Shown here piece after piece: positions 52,544-61,944 of a stretch of 64,000 bases of DNA. Every line of letters begins with the position of its first letter. The first letter of the stretch is position 1. The position numbers were made by a program, and so were the translations under genes. Origin of the DNA: Roseivirga sp. 4D4 (GTDB taxonomy: Bacteria > Bacteroidota > Bacteroidia > Cytophagales > Cyclobacteriaceae); NCBI RefSeq assembly GCF_001747095.1, contig NZ_MDGP01000001.1, forward strand, positions 4,446,001 through 4,510,000, read 5' to 3'. Below the pieces are notes generated by a model. That model saw only the letters and a program-made list of their open reading frames with translations. It did not search any database and was not told the DNA's origin.

Positions 52544-53050
52544 CTAGAACGATCCAATGATGAAGGCCTCAAATTTGGGGTTGGTGAGATCTACTTTCTT
52601 ACGCCTCATCCATTTCAGGCTATACCCGGTCAGTACCAATGCTGCACTTGTAGCCGTGGTACCAGTGTCAAAAGTGAATGGATTTCCCTCAATTACACTA
52701 TTGTTGAATAGATCAATTGCTAAAAGGCCATAACCAGCTACTGGCAATACATCTTCGGCACTTCTGAGTAGGGGAGAGCGATTTGAAAAAGCATTTGAAA
52801 CGTTCACCACCTCAATCTGATCCAGAGTGATGATATTATTTTCCAGTACTACTGTGCTATCTGCAAAATCTGTAATCCGATCGGTAAAAAAGTCTGACTC
52901 CCCTTTTTGCTTGTAGACAATGTAATTGCCTACACGGTATTCATACCTACGGGTAGTACCCTTTTTTCGCAGTACCATATAAGCTTGGGCAGATACTGCT
53001 TGAAAGCAAAAAAGCAGCCCCAGAACGAAAAACAGTTTTTTCAAATTCAT
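52544..53050 (-). CDS. hypothetical exported protein
   Basis: The 168-residue protein has a signal peptide (LFFVLGLLFCFQAVSAQA), a beta-rich domain (YEYRVGNYIVYKQKGESDFFTDRITDF, VVLENNIITLDQIEVVNV) and a hydrophobic stretch near residues 108-140. The basic C-terminus has the WMRRKKVDLTNPKF motif. I recall similar proteins in Bacteroidota without a known role. It appears monocistronic between ilvE and prfB. Confidence 0.65.
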   Translation of the reverse strand: MNLKKLFFVLGLLFCFQAVSAQAYMVLRKKGTTRRYEYRVGNYIVYKQKGESDFFTDRITDFADSTVVLENNIITLDQIEVVNVSNAFSNRSPLLRSAEDVLPVAGYGLLAIDLFNNSVIEGNPFTFDTGTTATSAALVLTGYSLKWMRRKKVDLTNPKFEAFIIGSF

Positions 53051-53089
53051 ATAGGCCGCTAAATAAGTTAAAATCGTTGTTAAGTAATG

Positions 53090-54154
53090 TTAAACTTTAT
53101 AAGTCCAACCGTATTTATCTTCAATCACACCGGTTCTAATGTCATTGAGCTCTTTCAGAATTTTACTTGAAAACTCACCTCCAGATGGATTGTTAATTTC
53201 CAGTATTTCTTCCTCGTAGCCGATTTTTGCAATCGGAGCAATTGTGGCAGCAGTTCCTACACCAAATGCCTCTTCAAGTCTGCCTTCTCTCGCAGCCGCT
53301 ACTATTTCTTTTACGGCAATAGGCCTTTCTTCAACTTCAATTCCCCATTCTCTGGCGATGGTTAAAACACTGTCTCTGGTGATTCCCTTAAGAATTGTTC
53401 CAGAAGTGGGTGCCGTAAGAATTTTTCCATCTACAACGAACATTACGTTCATGGTACCCGACTCTTCGATATACTCGTGCGTCTTTCCATCTGTCCAGAT
53501 TAACTGATGAAAGCCTTTTTCCTGAGCAAGCTTGGCTGGATACATACTAGCAGCATAGTTTCCGCCAGCCTTAGCAAATCCTGTTCCGCCATCAAAAGCA
53601 CGCGAAAACTTAGTTTCGATTTTCACATTGACAGGCTGTGAGTAATAAGCACCTACAGGACAAGTGATAATCATAAAACGGAAATTCTCTGAAGGCCTAA
53701 TGCCGATATACTCGTCTGCTCCGAAAACAAATGGTCGGATATAAAGAGCAGTATTCGGTGATGAAGGAACCCAACTGCTGTCTAACTTGATCAATTCAGT
53801 CAGTGCCTCCATAAAAAGTGCCTCTGGCACTTCAGGAATACACATTCTTTCAGCAGAGATATTCAACCTTTTTGCATTGGCTTCAGGTCTGAAAATCATG
53901 ATTTCACCTTGTGGGTTTCTGTAGGCCTTCAAGCCTTCAAAAATTGTGATGCCATAGTGTAGGGCACTATTGGCGGGACTAACCGAGATGTTTTGATAGG
54001 GCTCAATCCTTAAATCCTGCCATTCGCCATCTTTATAGTCAGCAATAAACATATGGTCAGAATATAACTGTCCAAACGGAATGTTGCTTTCGTCCAGTGT
54101 GTTTACTCTGGATTGACTAGTCTGTTGAATGCGGATGGTCTGAGTATCTATCAT
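53090..54154 (-). CDS. ilvE: branched-chain amino acid aminotransferase
   Basis: The 354-residue PLP enzyme, fold type IV, makes or breaks down leucine, isoleucine and valine. Signatures are YGITIFEGLKAYRNPQG, RMCIPEVPEALF, the PLP-lysine region GGNYAASMYPAKLAQEKGFHQLIW, EESGTMNVMFV, and the phosphate-binding GTAATIAPI. Length matches the class II form common in Bacteroidota. A good promoter lies just upstream. No leader peptide or terminator was found there, in contrast to the aromatic genes. Confidence 0.94.
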   Translation of the reverse strand: MIDTQTIRIQQTSQSRVNTLDESNIPFGQLYSDHMFIADYKDGEWQDLRIEPYQNISVSPANSALHYGITIFEGLKAYRNPQGEIMIFRPEANAKRLNISAERMCIPEVPEALFMEALTELIKLDSSWVPSSPNTALYIRPFVFGADEYIGIRPSENFRFMIITCPVGAYYSQPVNVKIETKFSRAFDGGTGFAKAGGNYAASMYPAKLAQEKGFHQLIWTDGKTHEYIEESGTMNVMFVVDGKILTAPTSGTILKGITRDSVLTIAREWGIEVEERPIAVKEIVAAAREGRLEEAFGVGTAATIAPIAKIGYEEEILEINNPSGGEFSSKILKELNDIRTGVIEDKYGWTYKV

Positions 54155-54182
54155 CTATTCAGTTCATTTAAAATTTGGAATG

Positions 54183-54213
54183 CAAAGGTACACCGAAAAC
54201 GCTCAAATTGCAA
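54183..54213 (-). promoter_or_regulatory. promoter of ilvE
   Basis: TTG (54213-54211), 20 bp, TACCTTTG (54190-54183) on the minus strand matches TTG-N-TAnnTTTG exactly and ends 28 bp before the ATG. The rest of the 54155-54347 spacer is AT-rich with no other signal seen. Confidence 0.75.
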
Positions 54214-54347
54214 ACGTTGTCACGAATGTAAAATGTTAATATTCAACTACTTACAATCCTTAATAGCCAAATAATATTAAGGAGAAAGTGTCTTTAAGGG
54301 AAGGAATCTTTTGTCAGAAAATTACAGAACCCAATTATTTATGGAAT

Positions 54348-54905
54348 TCACTTTTTTGATTTTCTGGGTTCCCAAAGTACTTCCTCAGCCTTTAAGTCTT
54401 GAGCCATTTTTCGGCCTAATACAAATAAGTAATCCGAAAGTCTATTAAGGTATCTAACGACCAGCCCGTCTATCGGTTCAAGTTCATTGAGACTAATTAC
54501 CAGTCTTTCTGTCCTTCTACAGACACATCTTGCTATATGGGCAAAGGAAACGGATTGATGTCCGCCAGGTAAAATGAAGTTGGTAAGAGCGGGAAGTTCC
54601 TGATCCATTGCATCCATTGCCTCTTCGAGTTGGACAACATCCTCTTCGAAGAGGTCGGGTTTCACCACTTTGTCTTTTCCAGGCTCTGTGGCAAGTTCAG
54701 CACCTAATGTAAAGAGCCTGTCTTGTATGTTTTTGAGTATGTCCTTACGATTCGTATTGACATCTTGATCCCGAAGTAGCCCTATGTAGCTATTGAGCTC
54801 ATCCACAGTTCCATAGGCTTCAATTCTGATGTGTGCCTTTGAAACACGAGCACCACCCAATAATGAGGTGGTGCCTGAATCTCCTGTTTTAGTATATATT
54901 TTCAA
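54348..54905 (-). CDS. cob(I)alamin adenosyltransferase, PduO type
   Basis: The 185-residue enzyme moves the adenosyl group of ATP to corrin cobalt(I). PduO-type motifs are KIYTKTGDSGTTSLLGG (ATP-binding N-terminus), AYGTVDELNSYIGLLR, and FAHIARCVCRRTERLV (RxxxR region). The start is TTG at 54905, exactly where family members begin. It is 2 bp downstream of the ABC ATPase gene and probably co-translated. Together with the BtuF-like gene at 1584 it suggests use of cobalamin cofactors. Confidence 0.92.
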   Translation of the reverse strand: MKIYTKTGDSGTTSLLGGARVSKAHIRIEAYGTVDELNSYIGLLRDQDVNTNRKDILKNIQDRLFTLGAELATEPGKDKVVKPDLFEEDVVQLEEAMDAMDQELPALTNFILPGGHQSVSFAHIARCVCRRTERLVISLNELEPIDGLVVRYLNRLSDYLFVLGRKMAQDLKAEEVLWEPRKSKK

Positions 54906-54907
54906 AT

Positions 54908-55642
54908 TTACGCTTCTTCGCTTTGTAATCGCAGAGGGTTCACCTTGGTAGGGTTCTCGTTGATTTCATCCTTTTCAACAAGACCATCCCTCAATCTGAC
55001 GATTCTATGTGAATATTGAGCAATATCGTCTTCATGCGTTACCATGATGATGGTATTGCCCTTGTCATGCAATTGAGCAAACAAATCCATGATATCATAT
55101 GAGGTCTTAGAGTCCAAGTTTCCTGTTGGCTCATCCGCCAGGATAATCGATGGATCATTAACAAGCGCTCTAGCAATGGCAACCCTTTGTCGCTGTCCAC
55201 CAGACAGTTCGTTTGGCTTATGATGTGCTCTATCGCCAAGTCCTACCCCCGTAAGTGCCGCTAAGGCTTTCTCTTCACGTTCAGACTTGCTGTATCCAGC
55301 ATAAATCAATGGTAGTGCTACATTCTCTAGAGATGAAGCTCTTGGTAAAAGATTAAATGTCTGGAAAACGAAGCCAATTTCTTTATTTCTGATTTCAGCG
55401 AGTTCATTTTCGGTCATGTCACTCACATCATTTCCGTTCAGGATATATTGTCCACCAGAAGGGGTATCCAAGCAACCAATCATGTTCATGAGGGTAGACT
55501 TACCAGAACCAGAAGGTCCCATAAAGGAAACGTACTCACCCTGATTGATATTGATGCTCACGGATTTCAAAGCCCTAATGGTTTCACTACCCATTTGGTA
55601 GATCTTTGAAATATCTGATGTTTGAATTACAGTTTTGCTCAT
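54908..55642 (-). CDS. ABC transporter ATPase, MacB/LolD type
   Basis: The 244-residue ATPase has Walker [10 protein letters not shown], signature [16 protein letters not shown], Walker [12 protein letters not shown] and the H-loop [28 protein letters not shown] at the start is typical of the MacB/LolD/FtsE-like family that drives FtsX-type permeases. No permease is adjacent. Its partner could be a permease elsewhere, including genes like that at 43142. The spacer 55643-55806 upstream holds no recognised signal. Confidence 0.9.
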   Translation of the reverse strand: MSKTVIQTSDISKIYQMGSETIRALKSVSININQGEYVSFMGPSGSGKSTLMNMIGCLDTPSGGQYILNGNDVSDMTENELAEIRNKEIGFVFQTFNLLPRASSLENVALPLIYAGYSKSEREEKALAALTGVGLGDRAHHKPNELSGGQRQRVAIARALVNDPSIILADEPTGNLDSKTSYDIMDLFAQLHDKGNTIIMVTHEDDIAQYSHRIVRLRDGLVEKDEINENPTKVNPLRLQSEEA

Positions 55643-55806
55643 ACTCGTTTGACGTCAGTAATCGACTAAAAGTTTAATACACTACTAAATAATTATGCAA
55701 AAGGTTTAATACTTCAAAAGAATCAAAAAGAAGACAGGGTTTAAAACCTCTTTACGTAAACGGATAACCTAACGGATTATAGGTGCAATGAGCTATTAAA
55801 CCAGTC

Positions 55807-58359
55807 CTAGCGGTTGAGTAAGTCTTCCCTTCGAGCGCTAATTAGTCTTTCGAACTCGAGTGAAATCTCGTTATGAATGGTGGCGTCTACCATACCTTCA
55901 ATTTTAGACAATGCGGTTCTTCCAAAGCTACTGAAGCCTGTTTTCGCACATTGATAGATATATTCCTCTAAGAGGACCGGGGAATCAATATTGACTGTAA
56001 TGGCTTCCAGAAGCAGATCATAAATGGCATTCTCTGAATAACTGATTTCTCGCAGAAGATTTATGGCTTTCAATGTGGTTTTCTCGTCAAATGCATTTTT
56101 GAGGGCAATTGACTCTAATCGCTTGGTATAGTCAGCACTATCTAAACTAGCACGATTATCCTCTAATCTTGATAGCAGCGAGCTGATATCCGCTTTTTCG
56201 GTGTAGACATCGAGGACCTTGATCTTATCAATAAAGCTTTTCACTTGAGGTTCATTATAGCCATTCTTCTGGGCCCTGTCCAAACCTTCAATTGTCAGGT
56301 CTACCTGACCCTGATCATATGCCCAAATGGCCTTAACGAAATAGGGAAAGCCTGCCGCACCTTGGTTGGAGGATATGGAAGTTTCTATGGTCTTAAAGGC
56401 TTGATTGATTTCCCCGGCATTGTAAAGTGCCATTGCTTTGGCAATCAGAAGGAAATTAGAATAGATGTTATTCTTCTGACTACCGAGATAATAGTCTATG
56501 GACTTAAGAATTGATGATTGGTCCAGGGTGTTTTGACTCAAAGCAGCATTGTACAGATAAAATAGGTCTTCCCTTATCAGCAAAGTGTCTTTATCTAATT
56601 CAAGCTTAAAGGCAATCTGATCCTTCTGGGCATTGGCTAACGCCTGGCGATTGATCATCACATGAATGTCTTCGGTGTGATCGTAGGTGACAGTCGTATC
56701 AAAATTGACATTGGCTGCCAAATCATAATTTAATGCTGCTAAGTTCGCCTCACTGATTACAGAAGATTCGTTTTTAGCAAAGTAGCTATAGGCCGAATCG
56801 TAATTGCTGTATCGATAATGGGATAAGCCTAGGTTGTTTCTCACCTGCTCACTTGATGAGCTTTCAGGGCTATTCATGAGAGAAGTTAACTCCCTGTAGA
56901 GTAGGTCGCGATCGGCATAGTAGTTTGCAAAGGCAATTCTGGCTTTAGGATTAATTGAAGCCTCCAAAATACTTCTTAGCTGATTGGGTACTTCATTGAC
57001 TTCTCTTTGGCCTTCGGCAATTCTAGTCAGGGAATAGTTTGCCTTAAAATTATAGAAGTCGAAATACACACTCTGTTTGTAGTACTGATCGGTCAATAGC
57101 TCATTGTCAATTCTATTCGCTAAAGAAGCCAACATGGAGTATTGACCTGCCTTTACCTGATAATAGGGCCTGTTTTCTAAATAGAAGATACCTCCAAGAA
57201 AAAGTACGAATGCCATAAGGCGTACCATCAAAATGGGAGTTCTCAAACCCTTGAAGAAGATGGGCCACACTTCCAGATTTGAAAGTAAAGGAGGGATGAA
57301 GTTGATCAATGCATAAGCAAAAAAGGCAATACCGAAGGTCATATGACTAATGATGATCACCCATTCTATGGCATTAACAATGGAGTCGTTGACAGTCAAA
57401 TGAGCCCAGGAGATAAGACAAAACATGAGGCTTGCACCAAGGGGGTAGAGCCAGTAGCGAATAAGCCTCAGATCAATATTCTGAGCCATATTTTCCAGTT
57501 TCCGCTCGATACTGAAGAAACCTGAGATTACAGAGAATGTAAGCAGAACATAAGGGTTGAGGAAGTAGATATCAATTTCAGTGGAGCCTATTCGCTGTAG
57601 GAAGAGTAGAATGGCGAGTAGTACATAGATGCTTCCAATAATGGAAAAGTGCTTCAAACTATTCTTACCATTGACAGCCCCCTGTGTAGTCAGCTTGAAG
57701 AGACTGAAAATGTTGTCTCCCGCTATGAAAACGATGAAAATTGTAATGAAGATGATAGGGCTTAATACGCCATAAGAAATATTGAGTAGGTATGGGTCAG
57801 CCGCGTTGGTCAAGAGGAGAATAATCGCTACAAGTGCTCCATACAAGGTCATACTGGCCACCAGCCTAACCCAAAGCTTGGTCTGAGGAAAGAAACTCTG
57901 AAAGAGATAAGTAAGGACAAAGTAGCCACCTATGGCACCATAGGTGAGGTATGGGTCCGAAATCCCTAACTCTTCAAGCCGAAGCTGTATTAGTGTGAAT
58001 ACTACAACTCCAGAGACCATGAAATAGGAGAATCTATCAAAGTAGCTGACAAGGGTGGTGATGCTGACCAATGCTAAATAGAAAACAAGGAATAATAAAG
58101 CCTCTGGCCAGGCCAGGTAATTGATATCTCCTGTGGTGTATTTTTGCCAGCTTATGATTTGGTCTATGTACAGGCCTGATGCTTCACCATTGAGTTGGAA
58201 ATATTCAAGTAGTAGGGGGCGCGTTTTGAAGGTGGTCTGTACTTCCCAAGGAAGAGCCAAGTTGTCTCCCACAAATAAGGCATAGATGAAAAGTCCAAAG
58301 CAGCACACCGTTAGAGTATAACTGAAAACTTTGAAGTAGTTGATTCCTTTATTATTCAA
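55807..58359 (-). CDS. large membrane protein with C-terminal TPR-like domain
   Basis: The 850-residue protein has about eleven membrane helices in residues 10-400. A soluble helical region with TPR-like character follows from near 420 (NLGLSHYRYSNYDSAYSYFAKNESS, AKAMALYNAGEINQAFKTIETS, YFVKAIWAYDQGQVDLTIEGLDRAQ). No catalytic motif is seen. The start is TTG at 58359 because a stop lies four codons upstream and the first segment is a good first helix. It follows gatC by 32 bp. It may be a scaffold for envelope complexes, as inference. Confidence 0.75.
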   Translation of the reverse strand: MNNKGINYFKVFSYTLTVCCFGLFIYALFVGDNLALPWEVQTTFKTRPLLLEYFQLNGEASGLYIDQIISWQKYTTGDINYLAWPEALLFLVFYLALVSITTLVSYFDRFSYFMVSGVVVFTLIQLRLEELGISDPYLTYGAIGGYFVLTYLFQSFFPQTKLWVRLVASMTLYGALVAIILLLTNAADPYLLNISYGVLSPIIFITIFIVFIAGDNIFSLFKLTTQGAVNGKNSLKHFSIIGSIYVLLAILLFLQRIGSTEIDIYFLNPYVLLTFSVISGFFSIERKLENMAQNIDLRLIRYWLYPLGASLMFCLISWAHLTVNDSIVNAIEWVIIISHMTFGIAFFAYALINFIPPLLSNLEVWPIFFKGLRTPILMVRLMAFVLFLGGIFYLENRPYYQVKAGQYSMLASLANRIDNELLTDQYYKQSVYFDFYNFKANYSLTRIAEGQREVNEVPNQLRSILEASINPKARIAFANYYADRDLLYRELTSLMNSPESSSSEQVRNNLGLSHYRYSNYDSAYSYFAKNESSVISEANLAALNYDLAANVNFDTTVTYDHTEDIHVMINRQALANAQKDQIAFKLELDKDTLLIREDLFYLYNAALSQNTLDQSSILKSIDYYLGSQKNNIYSNFLLIAKAMALYNAGEINQAFKTIETSISSNQGAAGFPYFVKAIWAYDQGQVDLTIEGLDRAQKNGYNEPQVKSFIDKIKVLDVYTEKADISSLLSRLEDNRASLDSADYTKRLESIALKNAFDEKTTLKAINLLREISYSENAIYDLLLEAITVNIDSPVLLEEYIYQCAKTGFSSFGRTALSKIEGMVDATIHNEISLEFERLISARREDLLNR

Positions 58360-58391
58360 TGCCTCGATTTATCTGCAACGCTACAACAAAG

Positions 58392-58688
58392 CTATGCATT
58401 GCGCTTCATAACGTTAGGTACTTTAAAGAATTGATCGTCATGATCAGGGGCATTCTTTAACCCAGCATCGGTATTGATGGTCTTCTTTGCAATATCAGAA
58501 CGTAGCGCGTTTACCTCGTTCGTCATATGAGTGAGTGGTGCTACTCCATCGGTGTCTAACTCTTTCAGTTTATCAACCCAGGTAAGTATTTCGGTCATGT
58601 CCTTTTGCAGCTTTTCTTCCTGCTCAGGCTTAATGTTCAATCTGGCCAAGTGAGCTACCTTTGCTAAACTTTCTTTATCAACCTCCAT
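58392..58688 (-). CDS. gatC: Asp/Glu-tRNA amidotransferase subunit C
   Basis: The 98-residue protein is the small stabilising subunit of GatCAB, which converts Glu-tRNA-Gln and Asp-tRNA-Asn to the amidated forms. Family features are DKESLAKVAHLARLNIKPEQEEKLQKDMTEILTWVDKLKELDTDGVAPLTH and the C-terminal DQFFKVPNVMK. I start at ATG 58688, inside the plsC stop region (11-bp overlap). The earlier frame start at 58718 gives an unrelated 10-residue extension. gatA and gatB are not in the window. Confidence 0.93.
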   Translation of the reverse strand: MEVDKESLAKVAHLARLNIKPEQEEKLQKDMTEILTWVDKLKELDTDGVAPLTHMTNEVNALRSDIAKKTINTDAGLKNAPDHDDQFFKVPNVMKRNA

Positions 58689-59421
58689 CGCTGTAAAATT
58701 TATCCATCTGAGCTTCAATTGTGCTCCGTACTTTTTGCTTGAGCGCTTTTACGGCCTCGTCATCCTTGCCTTCAGGCCAAATAGGCTCATGTACATGAAC
58801 TCGTACTTTTCCCGGGTGCATGGTGAGCGGCATGCCGTCTGGTAAAAGTATATGATTGTAAGGAATTGTGATAGGCACTATTGGGATTTGTTGTTCCACG
58901 GCAATACGGAAACTACCTTCTTTAAAAGCCACCATTTTAGGTGGTTCTTTTGATAAGATTCCTCCTTCGGGAAAGAAAACAATACTAAAGCCTCGAGCGA
59001 TCGCTTCTTTGGCATTTAGCCAGGTGCTGTGCTTGCTTCGCATACTCTTGCGGTCTACGAGAATGTGGAGTTTGTCATACATATAGCCCCAGATCGGAAC
59101 TTTCTTAAGAGAAGCTTTCCCAATGAATTTGAAGTTATGACCGATCAAGCCGATGGTTGGAATGTCGAGGTAGGAGGTGTGGTTTGCACAGAAAATATAG
59201 CGTTGTTTTCTATTCAGCTTTTGATCAAAGGTTATTTTGGTCCGATTGAGGAAAAGGAAGAAAAAGAAAAGCCTTGCCCATATGTAATTAAGGGTAGAGG
59301 CCATTTTTTCCAATGGCTTGATGAAAATGGCGAGTAAGAAAAAGGGTAGAAGTAGAAGAAATACTAAGGCGAAAACGATAAGCCCGTAGACAGAATAAAT
59401 TAATAGTAGCCTCCTTTTCAT
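58678..59421 (-). CDS. 1-acyl-glycerol-3-phosphate acyltransferase-like (PlsC family)
   Basis: The 247-residue protein has one or two N-terminal membrane helices (residues 5-35) and the acyltransferase blocks. NHTSYLD is the HX4D catalytic motif, FIGKASLKKVPIWG block II, FFPEGGILSK block III and PIVPITIP block IV. It transfers an acyl chain to lysophosphatidic acid during phospholipid synthesis, or to a related acceptor. It overlaps gatC and leads the unit plsC-gatC-TPR protein, preceded by the flotillin terminator. Confidence 0.9.
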   Translation of the reverse strand: MKRRLLLIYSVYGLIVFALVFLLLLPFFLLAIFIKPLEKMASTLNYIWARLFFFFLFLNRTKITFDQKLNRKQRYIFCANHTSYLDIPTIGLIGHNFKFIGKASLKKVPIWGYMYDKLHILVDRKSMRSKHSTWLNAKEAIARGFSIVFFPEGGILSKEPPKMVAFKEGSFRIAVEQQIPIVPITIPYNHILLPDGMPLTMHPGKVRVHVHEPIWPEGKDDEAVKALKQKVRSTIEAQMDKFYSDGG

Positions 59422-59457
59422 CTATGGCTGCGAATATAGGGAAAACGACAAACAAAA

Positions 59458-59487
59458 GGCCCCACCCCGAAACTTCGGGGCGGGGCC
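59458..59487 (-). terminator. terminator after the NfeD-flotillin unit
   Basis: GGCCCCaCCCCGAA and TTCGGGGcGGGGCC form a 13-pair GC-rich stem with one A-C mismatch and a 2-nt loop. On the minus strand TTTTGTTTG follows. It lies 27 bp past the flotillin stop. Confidence 0.8.
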
Positions 59488-59513
59488 ATTTTTATCTGAA
59501 TCGTGTATTTCAA

Positions 59514-61133
59514 CTAAGCATCTTCTTCTGTTTCACTATCAGAATCTACTTCATCTACCTCATCTGCTTCTTCAACAGCTTCACCATGTTTGTCTTGTAT
59601 ACTGGCTAGAACATCATTGGCGGTCATACTACCTAAATAGTCTGGAAGGTCGATGCCTACCTGCTTAGCCAGATCATGAACTGGAGGCAATGCACTGATA
59701 AAATTTCTGATAAAGCCTGACGTAGCATTTGTGCCATCACCTCCCGAAGATCCACTACCAGAATCCCAAACCGTGATCTTATCGATTTTGAGGTTAGAAA
59801 GCGCCTCAGTTTGTCTGCTCACTAAAGTTTCCATTTGCTCAAGTAGCAGTAGGGTAGCTGCTGCTTTGCTGTCGCCACCGCAAGCCTCAATGATTTCCTT
59901 ATAACCTGCTGCTTTGGCATTTAGCAATTCTTCCATACCCTTGGCTTCCGCTTGGAATTTCAAGAGGGTAGAGTCTGCTTCACCTTTGGCAAGGTTGATG
60001 GTTTCCTGAGCTTTTGCTTCCGCATCGATGACTTGCTTACGTTTGTTGATCTCATTTCTGATGATCTCTTCTTTCTCAAGTCGAGCTAACTCAGCAATCT
60101 TCTCAGCTTCGAGAATCGCTTTCAATGATTCTGCTCTTGCTACATCACTACGTCTTTTAGCTTCTGCTTTCCTTTCTTCAAGTTCTGCCACCGAGATGGC
60201 TTCTTTCGCTGAAGACTCATTTTCGCCAGCAATTGCCTCTGCTTCCAGGTTCGCGATTTTTACACGCTTTTGTGCCTCAGCAGCTTTTCTACCTTCATCT
60301 GAAAGTGCGTCTTGCTCGGCTACCTGAATTTCCTGCTGACTTTGCGCTTTAGCCTCACCTACTGCTGCTTGTGTTTCTACATTGGCGATAGCAATTCTTT
60401 TCTTCGCTTCGGCCTCTTTCACACCCTCTTCAGATTGGGCCCTTTCTACTGCGACTTGAACATCTTTTTCTCTGAAAGCTTTAGCCTGACCCATAGCTCC
60501 AGAAGACTCTTGTTGTGCTACTTCAACAATGGCTTGGTTGATTGCTTCCGCTGCTGCTTTCTTACCGATAGCTTCGATATAGCCTGATTCGTCCGTAATA
60601 TCTTTGATGTTTACGTTGATCAGCTCCAAACCAATCTTATTCAACTCACTGGCTACGTGCTTATTGATAAGGCTCAGAAACTGCTCTCTGTCTTTGTTAA
60701 TTTCTTCAATGGAAAGCGTGGCAATTACAAGTCTTAGTTGACCGATAATAATGTCCAATGCTTGCATTTTGACTTCATCTTCAGAAAGCCCTAAAAGACG
60801 TTCTGCAGCATTAAGCATGATTTCTTCTTTGATAGAAATACCTACGGTAAAAGTACTGGGCGTATTAATCCTGATATTCTGCTTTGAGAGGGCACCCTTG
60901 AGATCTATCTCGATCGGGATGGGACTGAGGTTTAGATATTGCCAGTCTTGGATTACGGGGATGACCAAGGCACCACCACCATGGATACATTTGGCACTTT
61001 TATCATTTCCTACTTTGCCATATACCACCAGAATCTTATTCGATGGACATCGCTTATAGCGAGATATTAAAATGATTACCAGTAAGAATAATAGGCCAAT
61101 CCCTATGGCCAAGATTGTTGAAGTAAATTCCAT
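59514..61133 (-). CDS. flotillin family protein
   Basis: The 539-residue protein has an N-terminal membrane hairpin (TILAIGIGLLFLLVIILISRY) and an SPFH domain (VVYGKVGNDKSAKCIHGGGALVIPVI, IKEEIMLNAAERLLGLSEDEV, LELINVNIKDITD). A long coiled coil rich in Ala and Glu follows, with repeated AEAKKRIAIANVE-type units from about 190 to 410. A Gly/Ser linker and an acidic tail (DEVDEVDSDSETEED) end it. Flotillins organise ordered membrane patches and are commonly paired with NfeD proteins, as here: the NfeD-like gene lies 8 bp upstream. Confidence 0.92.
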   Translation of the reverse strand: MEFTSTILAIGIGLLFLLVIILISRYKRCPSNKILVVYGKVGNDKSAKCIHGGGALVIPVIQDWQYLNLSPIPIEIDLKGALSKQNIRINTPSTFTVGISIKEEIMLNAAERLLGLSEDEVKMQALDIIIGQLRLVIATLSIEEINKDREQFLSLINKHVASELNKIGLELINVNIKDITDESGYIEAIGKKAAAEAINQAIVEVAQQESSGAMGQAKAFREKDVQVAVERAQSEEGVKEAEAKKRIAIANVETQAAVGEAKAQSQQEIQVAEQDALSDEGRKAAEAQKRVKIANLEAEAIAGENESSAKEAISVAELEERKAEAKRRSDVARAESLKAILEAEKIAELARLEKEEIIRNEINKRKQVIDAEAKAQETINLAKGEADSTLLKFQAEAKGMEELLNAKAAGYKEIIEACGGDSKAAATLLLLEQMETLVSRQTEALSNLKIDKITVWDSGSGSSGGDGTNATSGFIRNFISALPPVHDLAKQVGIDLPDYLGSMTANDVLASIQDKHGEAVEEADEVDEVDSDSETEEDA

Positions 61134-61141
61134 ATAGTCTT

Positions 61142-61663
61142 TTAAGTTAAATTGTATTTTTCCACAAGTAATTTTCTGTTTTCGGTGTCATAAACCAATA
61201 CTTGCTCACCGGTTGGAATAGCATCGCCCTTAGTTTGCGCGTAGTACGTTCTGAGTCCACCTTGAAGTGTAATTTGAATTTGACCATCTCCTTGCTGATT
61301 GGCAGGAATGGTAAGGTAGACCGTACCAGTTTGTCCAATAGCTCCTTCGATACGAACATTGCCTTTGGTTTCAATGCCCTTTAGTTTGTCTAAGAAATAA
61401 ATGCTGACAATGTAAAAGACGACACCAACCGCCACAGATGTACCTAAAATTAATGTGCTACCCATGTCTGTCATGTCATGCGCGAGATACCCAGTCCATC
61501 CGGCAATACAGAAAAAAGCAATGAGTGCATTAAAAGAGAAGGCATCTCCGAGACCATCAATTTCAATTTCGTCTACATCAAAACCGAAAAGATTGAGTAA
61601 AACGAGAATGCCTAAGAGGGAGCTCGAGATAATCGCAATATTCCAATAGAGATCTACAGTCAT
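61142..61663 (-). CDS. NfeD-like membrane protein
   Basis: The 173-residue protein has an N-terminal helix, two further helices (FNALIAFFCIAGWTGYLA, LILGTSVAVGVVFYIVSIYFL) and a C-terminal OB-fold (EGAIGQTGTVYLTIP, GQIQITLQG, GEQVLVYDTENRKLLVEKY). This layout matches short NfeD/YuaF proteins that act with flotillin in the same operon. It is the first gene of that pair. Exact function is unknown. Confidence 0.85.
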   Translation of the reverse strand: MTVDLYWNIAIISSSLLGILVLLNLFGFDVDEIEIDGLGDAFSFNALIAFFCIAGWTGYLAHDMTDMGSTLILGTSVAVGVVFYIVSIYFLDKLKGIETKGNVRIEGAIGQTGTVYLTIPANQQGDGQIQITLQGGLRTYYAQTKGDAIPTGEQVLVYDTENRKLLVEKYNLT

Positions 61664-61819
61664 TTGAAATTGGGTTTTAAAAGTGCAATGAATCGTCCAT
61701 AGAAAGATATCTAATTGGACTAATTATATCTTCATAATACCTCCAAAATATTATATCTTTTTATGAAGAATTAGCGGAAGGATTCTAGTGCTGATAAACG
61801 GTTTTGGGCTGTGGTATTG

Positions 61820-61887
61820 TACTCTTAACTTGAGTGCTCTCGCATTTATCAGAGTCCTCTTTGAGAGACTCTGATGGAGTTAGAGTA
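61820..61887 (+). ncRNA. nested stem-loop upstream of the lipoprotein cassette
   Basis: An inner hairpin has 9-bp arms ATCAGAGTC (61848-61856) and GACTCTGAT (61867-61875). An outer stem pairs TACTCTTAACT (61820-61830) with AGTTAGAGTA (61878-61887), allowing one bulged base. It lies 57 bp before the ATG at 61945. It could be a 5'-leader structure, a small RNA or an old terminator; no T run follows. The remainder of the 61664-61944 spacer is AT-rich without further signals. Confidence 0.35.
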
Positions 61888-61944
61888 TATTTATTAGTGG
61901 TGATGTTTCTCAAATGAACGTTTTCTTGCAGACCTGAAGCCAGA

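Noticed and set aside
55643..55806. Repeat of CGGATAACCTAACGGATTATAGG-like words before the ABC ATPase gene
   Set aside because: The two CGGAT words are short and imperfect; without a regulator or conservation they are not distinguishable from chance.
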